In this document: piece by piece, positions 6,279-11,119 of the stretch
Layout of the letters: each line of letters begins with the position of its first letter
Numbering within the stretch: the first letter of the stretch is position 1
Assembly (NCBI GenBank): GCA_035549615.1
Contig: DASZQO010000149.1
Coordinates: 1-11,119 of the forward strand
From: JAKAWQ01 sp035549615
GTDB lineage: Bacteria > Pseudomonadota > Alphaproteobacteria > Acetobacterales > Acetobacteraceae
Length of the DNA: 11,119 nt
Direction: 5' to 3'
Translations under genes and position numbers: made by a program
Notes under the pieces: model-generated
Database searches by the model: none
What the model saw: only the letters and a program-made list of their open reading frames with translations
What the model was told of the DNA's origin: nothing

Positions 6279-7305
6279 CGAAGAGCTCATTCGCGCCCGT
6301 GCCCACGCCCTCGGCTTCGACGCCGTCGGTTTCACCGCCGCCGCGCTCGCCCCCCGGCAGCGCGCTGCGCTGAGGGACTTCCTCGCCCAGGGCATCCAGG
6401 GCGAGATGGATTGGCTCGCCCGCCGCGAGCCGGAGCGGGCAGACCCCAAAACGCTCTGGCCTGAGGTAAGAAGTGTCATCGCCGTCGGCCTCTCCTATGC
6501 GCCGAAGGAAGATCCGCTCGCCGCGCTCGCCCGCCCAGAGCGCGGCAATATCTCGATCTATGCCCGCGGGCGAGATTATCACGATATCCTCAAGGGCAAG
6601 CTCAAGGAGCTCGCCGGCTTCATCGCCACCCGCTTCGGTGCCTCCGTCAAGGTCTTCGTCGATACCGCGCCGGTGATGGAAAAGCCGCTCGCCGAACGCG
6701 CCGGCCTCGGCTGGCAGGGCAAGCACACCAACCTCGTCTCGCGCCGCCACGGAAGCTGGCTTTTCCTCGGCGAGATCTTCACCACGCTTGCCCTGACACC
6801 CGACCCGCCGCACCCCAATCACTGCGGCAGCTGTCGAAACTGCCTCGAATCCTGCCCGACGGAGGCGTTCCCCGCTCCCTACAAGCTCGATGCGCGCCGC
6901 TGCATTTCCTACCTCACGATCGAGCATCGTGGCCCGATCCCGGAAAAACTCCGCCCGGCCATCGGCAATCGCATCTATGGCTGTGACGATTGCCTCGCCG
7001 TCTGTCCCTGGAACCGCTTCGCCGCTGCCGGCCGGGAAGCGAAGCTCGCCGCCCGGCCCGATCTCTCGGCTCCCATGCTCGTTGAGCTCGCCGCCCTCGA
7101 TGACGCCGCCTTCCGCGCCCGTTTTTCGGGCTCGCCCATCAAACGCATCGGGCGCAACCGATTCGTCCGCAATGTCCTGATCGCCATCGGCAATTCGCGC
7201 GACAAAAAACTCGCCGCCGCCGCCGCGCCCCTCCGCGCTGATCCCGATCCCGTTGTCGCAGAGGCGGCAGACTGGGCCCTCGCTCGGCTCGAAAGCGTGT
7301 CCTGA
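6265..7305 (+). CDS. queG: Epoxyqueuosine reductase
   Basis: QueG is a cobalamin- and iron-sulfur-dependent reductase that removes the epoxide oxygen of epoxyqueuosine in tRNA, the last step of queuosine synthesis. The 346-residue protein has the N-terminal fold (FDAVGF at 18-23; EMDWLARR at 47-54), VDTAPVMEK (132-140) with the conserved Asp133 region, and GLGWQGKHTNLVSRRHGSW (147-165). Two 4Fe-4S clusters are fed by Cys187, 190, 193, 197 (CGSCRNCLESCP) and Cys213, 240, 243, 247 (RRC, then CDDCLAVCPWN). The C-terminal HEAT-like tail (RNVLIAIGN...) contributes to tRNA binding in homologues. GTG 6265 is the best start; the first in-frame ATG would delete the first 47 residues. It overlaps queF by 14 bases, and its TGA overlaps the next ATG (TGATG). 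Confidence 0.96.
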   Translation: MAAASEELIRARAHALGFDAVGFTAAALAPRQRAALRDFLAQGIQGEMDWLARREPERADPKTLWPEVRSVIAVGLSYAPKEDPLAALARPERGNISIYARGRDYHDILKGKLKELAGFIATRFGASVKVFVDTAPVMEKPLAERAGLGWQGKHTNLVSRRHGSWLFLGEIFTTLALTPDPPHPNHCGSCRNCLESCPTEAFPAPYKLDARRCISYLTIEHRGPIPEKLRPAIGNRIYGCDDCLAVCPWNRFAAAGREAKLAARPDLSAPMLVELAALDDAAFRARFSGSPIKRIGRNRFVRNVLIAIGNSRDKKLAAAAAPLRADPDPVVAEAADWALARLESVS

Positions 7306-7544
7306 TGCTCGAAAAGCGCAGCTTCACCCTTTCCGGACACCGCACCAGCGTCGCGCTGGAGCCCGAATTCTGGGCAGCACTCGCCGCCATTGCCGCCCAG
7401 CGCGGGTGCTCGCTCTCCGCTCTCGTCTCCGAAACCGATGCCGAGCGTCCACCCAAGCGCTCCCTCGCCTCGGCACTGCGAGTCCGGGCGCTGCGCGAGC
7501 GTCCGGATTCATCGCGTTCGAATTCATCCTTGGGCAAGGAATGA
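7305..7544 (+). CDS. Small ribbon-helix-helix domain protein (RHH_4 type)
   Basis: This 79-residue protein has the pattern of the alphaproteobacterial ribbon-helix-helix domain RHH_4: a beta strand RSFTLSGHRTSVALEPEFW (about 5-23), helix AALAAIAAQRGCSLSALVSE (about 24-43), and a second helix around SLASALRVRALR (about 53-64). RHH proteins dimerise and bind DNA through the paired N-terminal strands; the targets of this group are not established to my knowledge. ATG overlaps the queG stop as TGATG, so it is translated from the queuosine operon. The tail (residues 65-79) is serine-rich and looks disordered. Whether it regulates the operon or is merely co-expressed cannot be told from sequence. 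Confidence 0.88.
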   Translation: MLEKRSFTLSGHRTSVALEPEFWAALAAIAAQRGCSLSALVSETDAERPPKRSLASALRVRALRERPDSSRSNSSLGKE

Positions 7545-7584
7545 GTGGTTACATATCACCAGCAAGCTCTCGGCGGAGGTACCC

Positions 7585-7761
7585 ATGCCTCTTCCTACCA
7601 TGCGTGATCTCTGCCCCTCCTTCAGCCCTTTGGTGCTGATCGATCGGCTGATCACATTGGCCGAACAGGCAGATCGCGCCGGTATGGACGGGGCCGCTGG
7701 CTGCCTGGTACGGCTCGCTTTCGCGGTCGGAGAGGGAACACTGGTGCCGTCTAAATCCTGA
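7585..7761 (+). CDS. Small protein of unknown function, 58 residues
   Basis: ATG 7585 is preceded by GGCGGAGG five bases upstream, one of the best ribosome sites in the window. The product has a predicted amphipathic helical core (LVLIDRLITLAEQADRAGMD, then GAAGCLVRLAFAV) and no signal peptide. Position-specific G/C use is coding-like. It begins 40 bases after the ribbon-helix-helix stop and probably ends the queuosine operon; the repeat pair D/E begins six bases beyond its stop. I do not recognise a named family, though the LAEQADRAG...AAGCLVRLA pattern looks like a genuine conserved helical protein. The longer open frame back to 7390 overlaps the RHH gene and is not supported. Confidence 0.6.
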   Translation: MPLPTMRDLCPSFSPLVLIDRLITLAEQADRAGMDGAAGCLVRLAFAVGEGTLVPSKS

Positions 7762-7766
7762 GACGA

Positions 7767-7831
7767 ATTTTTAGAGCGTCATGGCCGGAGGCGGAATCAC
7801 CAAAGGTCCGGATCACGCGAGAAAACAAAAA
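7767..7831 (-). repeat. Palindromic intergenic repeat, copy D (inverted partner of E)
   Basis: On the minus strand it reads TTGTTTTCTCGCGTGATCCG, then GACC, TTGGTGATTCCGCC, TCCGGCCATGACGCTCTAAA. It aligns along its whole length with copy C with about a dozen differences. It starts six bases after the stop of the small unknown gene and could mark the end of the queuosine transcript. Confidence 0.72.
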
Positions 7832-7865
7832 CAATAGCCAAGGACCTCCAGCCCCCACATCGCCC

Positions 7866-7909
7866 ACTTTTCCCGTGAAAGCGTGATAATTTTCGATCAT
7901 TACGCTTAA
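7866..7909 (+). repeat. Palindromic intergenic repeat, copy E (short form, strong hairpin)
   Basis: This shortened copy starts CTTTTCCCGTGA and ends GATCATTACGCTTAA. It shares a GCGTRATGATCGAA block (read on the minus strand) with copy B. Bases 7880-7890 and 7896-7906 form an 11-position stem with one G-T pair and one mismatch around a 5-base loop. It faces copy D across about 35 bp, the same arrangement as B and C. Confidence 0.6.
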
Positions 7910-8331
7910 GCAGCGCGGCGGCGGCTTTCATCGGATGCAGCAGCAATGGCCGCGAGATCAGTTTTTGGCCTTGGCCAGAGCCTGCCTGTGGATCTCTCTC
8001 TCCATTGCCTTGCGGCCGGGCAGGCGTTCCTCGGGCCGGCGCACCTCCAAACCGCCAACGGGCAAACCACCAACGGGCCGCCCCGGTGATCAGGTCAATC
8101 CGCTGACACCTCCCCGAGCATGAGCCTGTTCTCAAGGATAGTCTTGCGCCTTCCCGCTTATGCCAGGAGTCCGGTCCAAACCGCGAGCAGTTCACCAAAG
8201 GAAGAATTGGGTGCCCCGTTTGAAGACGGCCTTGGAGGCCGGGAAACGAAGAAATTTTTTTGTCTTTATCCGATTTGAAGTCATATGTCCCTCTATTGTC
8301 TGGACAATTCCGGCACAATGAGGATCGAGAG
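7910..8331. other. Non-coding region, about 420 bp, no supported gene
   Basis: Open frames here lack recognisable families. A short minus-strand frame (8095 to 7958) ends in a charged helix-like stretch (RKAMEREIHRQALAKAKN) and could be a gene remnant. A 15-bp tandem repeat lies at 8049-8078 (AAACCGCCAACGGGC then AAACCACCAACGGGC). An AT-richer stretch at about 8250-8310 leads into the toxin-antitoxin remnant. Confidence 0.5.
8295..8308. promoter_or_regulatory. Possible operator of the toxin-antitoxin pair
   Basis: ATTGTC-TG-GACAAT is a 14-bp palindrome with perfect 6-bp arms, 23 bases upstream of the antitoxin ATG, in the AT-richer leader. Antitoxins of this type repress their own operon through ribbon-helix-helix binding to such palindromes. 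The assignment is from position and symmetry only. Confidence 0.4.
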
Positions 8332-8637
8332 ATGAGCGCGCGCATCGTCCGTGCGACGCCCCCGAGGCGGACGCGGAAGGAAGAGATCATAGAAGTATGA
8401 ACGGCAGCCAGCGCGAAGGCCCTTTTAGCCGCGGCGGCGCGCGTGCGTCATACATCTATGTCCGAATTCATCCTCAGCAGCGCCGTCCGGGAAGCTCGGA
8501 ATGCCCTTGCGGATCATCGGGTTTTCCAGGTGCCTGATGAGAACTGGGCGGCCTTCATGTCGATCTTGGGCGCGCCAGTGCTGCCAGAGGCGGACATCGT
8601 TGCCTTGGCTCGCTCGCCGTCCCCCTGGGGCAAGTGA
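8332..8637 (+). pseudogene. TacA-like (DUF1778) antitoxin interrupted by an in-frame TGA
   Basis: DUF1778/TacA antitoxins have an N-terminal ribbon-helix-helix DNA-binding domain and a C-terminal tail that wraps and neutralises a GNAT toxin. The frame from ATG 8332 reads 22 codons (ending RKEEIIEV), then TGA at 8398-8400, then continues as TAASAKALLAAAARVRHTSM, SEFILSSAVREARNALADHR, and the neutralising tail VFQVPDENWAAFMSIL to RSPSPWGK. Both sides of the TGA fit one RHH domain (expected VRT at the break), so a single CGA-to-TGA change would explain it. The total of about 100 codons is the normal family length. Internal GTG 8443 or ATG 8458 could give a product lacking the DNA-binding domain. 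It is followed immediately by the toxin frame (TGA then GTG), as in intact operons. Confidence 0.75.
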
Positions 8638-8949
8638 GTGCTGACGCCGCCCCATCCGATATCTAAGGATCACGTTCTATCCGGATTTTCCTGCGGCTAT
8701 CACGCGCTTGACGAATGGCTGCGCACCCGGGCCCTGTCTCGCCATAGTTACGGGCACGCCAAGACACAGGTTGTCGTGGACACAGAGGCGGCTCGCGTGG
8801 TGGCATTTTACGCGCCGCAGGGTTCTATCTCCGCTGGAAATTTCAGGCGATGCCTGGCAATCCTCTTCTGCTCATCACTCCAATGGAGAAGGTTCGAGCG
8901 TCGCTTGCGGCAGCGGCGAGAGAAGCAGCATGACATGACCGAGGAGTGA
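8638..8949 (+). pseudogene. TacT-like GNAT toxin, frameshifted and truncated
   Basis: TacT toxins are GNAT enzymes that acetylate the amino group of aminoacyl-tRNAs and block translation. This frame starts with GTG directly after the antitoxin stop and shows the typical N-terminal half: HPISKDHVLSGFSCGYHALD, EWLRTRALSRHSYGHAKTQV and VVDTEAARVVAFYAPQGSIS up to about residue 70. After NFRR the frame leaves the family. In a neighbouring frame ATG at 8850 reads MPGNPLLLI, which resembles the expected MPDPxPVxVL block and suggests a small frameshift near 8848. Similarity then ends, and the acetyl-CoA-binding R/QxxGxG segment and catalytic C-terminus are missing. An active toxin is therefore very unlikely. 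Confidence 0.75.
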
Positions 8950-9068
8950 GGGGGCGCCTGTCCGCGACGGAGAATGTCCCGGCCCTGCGGTGGCCGCAGC
9001 GCCTTTTCATGGCCGAAGCGCCCCTTCATGGGCTTGGCATCCGCCGTCTTTCCCCTGCAATTTCGCCG

Positions 9069-9090
9069 GCAGATGTTGCGCAGATGTTGC
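9069..9090. repeat. Perfect 11-bp tandem duplication
   Basis: GCAGATGTTGC occurs twice back to back (9069-9079, 9080-9090), flanked by GCCGGC at 9065-9070 and 9095-9100. It lies about 60 bp past the 3' end of the tRNA. No function is evident. Confidence 0.5.
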
Positions 9091-9152
9091 CGCTGCCGGC
9101 AAATCATTCCGAGTTAGTTTCTTTTTCTCCCTTCAACTGCTTGACTTTACTG

Positions 9153-9226
9153 TGCGCCCGGCAGGACTCGAACCTGCAACCAAGCCGTTATGAGCGGCCC
9201 GCTCTGACCAGTTGAGCTACGGGCGC
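9153..9226 (-). tRNA. tRNA with CAU anticodon, probably elongator tRNA-Met
   Basis: The minus strand folds into a full 74-base cloverleaf: acceptor GCGCCCG/CGGGCGC, D arm GCTC/GAGC, anticodon stem GGCCG/CGGCT around loop CTCATAA (anticodon CAU), T arm GCAGG/CCTGC with TTCGAGT, and discriminator A. The G1-C72 pair excludes the initiator type, which has a C1/A72 mismatch. A CAU tRNA can also be tRNA-Ile2, after lysidine modification of C34; I favour Met but cannot exclude Ile2. The following bases are CAG, so CCA is not encoded and must be added by the CCA-adding enzyme. Confidence 0.93.
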
Positions 9227-9437
9227 CAAGGGGCTCGATCTGTGGCTCGGCTGGGCCGGCTTGGCAAGCAGCACCGCGCGCAACGCTTAGCGAGGCTCGC
9301 GGGCCATCTTGTTGCCTCGACAATCCGGTTCTGGCATGGTCCGCCGCCTTTGACTGGCGGGGAGCTCCCGGCCGGCGGTGTCTCGGCCGTGTCTTCCCGC
9401 CCCATTCGCTCCAAATTCAGGAAGGGACCGTTCCAGA

Positions 9438-11119
9438 ATGATTCTCCTGGGCATCGTCGTCATCCTTTGCGGCGTCCTCGCGCTCGCCTACGGTTTCCGC
9501 ACCAGCCGCGAGGTCCTGGCGGCCGATGCCGGCAACGCCCGGATGCAGGAGATCGCCGCCGCCGTCCAGGAAGGCGCCCGCGCCTATCTCAACCGCCAAT
9601 ACACCACCATCGCCATCGTCGGCGTCGTCATCCTGATCATCCTCGGGCTGGCCGTTGGCATCCGTGTGGCCGTCGGCTTCCTGATCGGCGCCGCCCTCTC
9701 GGGCTCGGCCGGCTATATCGGGATGAATGTCTCGGTGCGTGCCAATGTCCGCACCGCGGAAGCTTCGCGCAAAGGGCTCGATGCGGGGCTTGGCCTCGCC
9801 TTCAAGTCCGGCGCGATCACCGGCCTCCTGGTCGTCGGGCTCGGACTGCTCGGCGTCTCCATCTATTATTTCATCCTACGGGCAATCACGCCCGCCGCCG
9901 AGCTGCGCCAGGTGCTGGAAGCCATGGTGGGCTTGAGCTTCGGCGCCTCATTGATCTCGATCTTCGCCCGTCTCGGCGGCGGCATCTTCACCAAGGGCGC
10001 GGATGTCGGCGCCGACCTCGTCGGCAAGGTGGAGGCCGGTATTCCTGAGGATGATCCCCGCAACCCCGCCGTGATCGCGGACAATGTGGGTGACAATGTC
10101 GGGGATTGCGCCGGTATGGCGGCCGACCTGTTTGAGACCTACGCCGTCACGCTGGTCGCCACCATGCTGCTCGCTGCCGTCTTTTTCGCCGGGCCGATCC
10201 GCGATTCGCTGCTGATGCTGCCGCTCGGCATCGGTGGGGTCTGCATCATCGCGTCCGTCATCGGCACCCATTTCGTACGCATCGGGCCCGACCAGGGAAT
10301 CATGAGGGCACTCTACAAAGGCCTTCTGGTCACCGGGGCGATCTCGGTGGTGGCGATCTTCCTGCTGATCGCCGCCCTTCTCGGCATCGGCGCCCCCATC
10401 GCGATGACAGACGGGCAGACCATCACCGGCCTCACCCTCTTTCTCTGCGCGGTGGTGGGTCTCTGCGTCACCGGGCTCATCGTCTGGATCACCGAATATT
10501 ACACCGGCACCAATTTCCGTCCGGTGCAGAGCATCGCCCGCAGCTCCACCACCGGTCACGGCACCAACGTGATCCAGGGGCTCGCGGTCTCGATGGAAGC
10601 GACCGCCGCGCCAGTGGTCGTGATCTGCGTCGGCATCGCGCTTTCCTACGCGCTGGCCGGGCTTTTCGGTATTTCCGTCGCAGCCACCACGATGCTGGCG
10701 CTCGCCGGGATGATCGTGGCGCTCGACGCCTATGGGCCGGTCACCGACAATGCCGGCGGCATCGCCGAGATGGCCGATCTGCCAGGCGAGGTGCGCAAGA
10801 CCACCGACGCGCTCGACGCTGTCGGCAACACCACCAAGGCGGTGACCAAGGGCTATGCGATCGGCTCGGCGGGGCTCGCTTCGCTTGTGCTCTTCGCTGC
10901 TTATACCCAGGACCTGCATACCGATTTCCCGAACCTCTCGGTGCAGTTCCTGCTCCAGAACCCTTATGTGGTGATCGGGCTCTTCATCGGCGGGGCCATG
11001 CCCTACCTTTTCGGCGCGCTCGGCATGACCGCGGTCGGCCGGGCGGCGGGTTCGGTCGTCGTCGAGGTGCGGCGGCAGTTCCGCGAGATCCCCGGCATCA
11101 TGGAGGGAACCGGCAAGCC
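9438..11119 (+). CDS. hppA: K+-insensitive proton-translocating membrane pyrophosphatase (5' part, runs off window)
   Basis: HppA couples pyrophosphate hydrolysis to proton export across the inner membrane. About 560 of the usual 660-700 residues are present with no stop, as many hydrophobic helices. Substrate-site motifs are intact: FTKGADVGADLVGKVEAGIP (starting near 9987) followed by EDDPRNPAVIADNVGDNVGD (to about 10107), SSTTGHGTNVIQG (about 10541-10579), and DAYGPVTDNAGGIAEMADLP (about 10726-10785). The segment GNTTKAVTKGYAIGSA carries Lys467 and, three residues on, Thr470, the combination known to distinguish K+-independent from K+-dependent H+-pyrophosphatases. ATG 9438 was chosen because it starts a typical first helix (MILLGIVVILCGVLALAYGF), with AGGAAGGGA upstream at a rather long distance. 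The gene diverges from the upstream tRNA and is preceded by a 211-bp spacer with no other gene visible. Confidence 0.96.
   Translation, partial: MILLGIVVILCGVLALAYGFRTSREVLAADAGNARMQEIAAAVQEGARAYLNRQYTTIAIVGVVILIILGLAVGIRVAVGFLIGAALSGSAGYIGMNVSVRANVRTAEASRKGLDAGLGLAFKSGAITGLLVVGLGLLGVSIYYFILRAITPAAELRQVLEAMVGLSFGASLISIFARLGGGIFTKGADVGADLVGKVEAGIPEDDPRNPAVIADNVGDNVGDCAGMAADLFETYAVTLVATMLLAAVFFAGPIRDSLLMLPLGIGGVCIIASVIGTHFVRIGPDQGIMRALYKGLLVTGAISVVAIFLLIAALLGIGAPIAMTDGQTITGLTLFLCAVVGLCVTGLIVWITEYYTGTNFRPVQSIARSSTTGHGTNVIQGLAVSMEATAAPVVVICVGIALSYALAGLFGISVAATTMLALAGMIVALDAYGPVTDNAGGIAEMADLPGEVRKTTDALDAVGNTTKAVTKGYAIGSAGLASLVLFAAYTQDLHTDFPNLSVQFLLQNPYVVIGLFIGGAMPYLFGALGMTAVGRAAGSVVVEVRRQFREIPGIMEGTGK

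Noticed and set aside
7958..8095. Short minus-strand frame ending RKAMEREIHRQALAKAKN
   Set aside because: The C-terminal part looks protein-like, but there is no good start or ribosome site, and the upstream part is made of a 15-bp tandem repeat. It is kept only as a possible remnant.
7797..8390. Minus-strand open frame of 197 codons
   Set aside because: It crosses repeat D, repeat E and the antitoxin start, has poor codon bias and no recognisable protein.
8950..9226. Integration site of a mobile element at the tRNA
   Set aside because: Decayed genes next to a tRNA suggest it, but I found no integrase and no second copy of the tRNA 3' end in the window.
9948..10919. Minus-strand open frame (323 codons) opposite hppA
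   Set aside because: It mirrors conserved HppA coding sequence and is extremely rich in Gly, Asp and His; no domain can be recognised.
1..11119. CRISPR array or insertion sequence
   Set aside because: The repeats are too few, are irregularly spaced and lie in both orientations; no transposase or Cas protein is encoded here.

Overview
This is a GC-rich window with a strong G/C bias at third codon positions. It most likely comes from an alphaproteobacterial chromosome, perhaps of the Rhodospirillales/Acetobacteraceae kind. The evidence is an HpnM-like periplasmic protein, a K+-insensitive membrane pyrophosphatase, a unimodular QueF, a RHH_4-type ribbon-helix-helix protein and an elongator-type CAU tRNA without an encoded CCA end. 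This placement is inference; no rRNA or marker gene is present.

Layout. Bases 1-125 hold the 3' end of an unidentified plus-strand gene. From about 344 to 4158 the genes read on the minus strand: an exported multicopper oxidase with a Tat signal (4158 to 2713), a phosphinothricin-acetyltransferase-like GNAT (2650 to 2090), then, after a 436-bp gap, an exported DUF2147 protein (1653 to 1168) and an MlaC/HpnM-type periplasmic protein (about 994 to 344). A 516-bp divergent spacer separates the oxidase from a tight plus-strand queuosine operon: tgt (4675), queF (5829), queG (6265), a small ribbon-helix-helix protein (7305) and probably a 58-residue unknown protein (7585-7761). Tgt inserts preQ1 into tRNA, QueF makes preQ1 from preQ0, and QueG performs the last step, epoxyqueuosine to queuosine. 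QueA, which acts between Tgt and QueG, is not in the window.

Downstream, 7767-8331 is non-coding and starts with paired repeats. It is followed by a decayed TacA/TacT-type toxin-antitoxin pair: the antitoxin frame has an internal TGA and the toxin frame is shifted and truncated. A minus-strand CAU tRNA lies at 9153-9226. The 5' part of hppA, the proton-pumping pyrophosphatase, starts at 9438 and runs off the window.

The most distinctive unexplained structure is a family of about 45-60-bp imperfectly palindromic repeats with CGTGA/TCACG arms. There are five copies (near 1848, 4367, 4607, 7767 and 7866). Four form two head-to-head inverted pairs, one just upstream of tgt and one just after the end of the queuosine operon, so these pairs bracket the operon. 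They look like REP/BIME-type intergenic elements.
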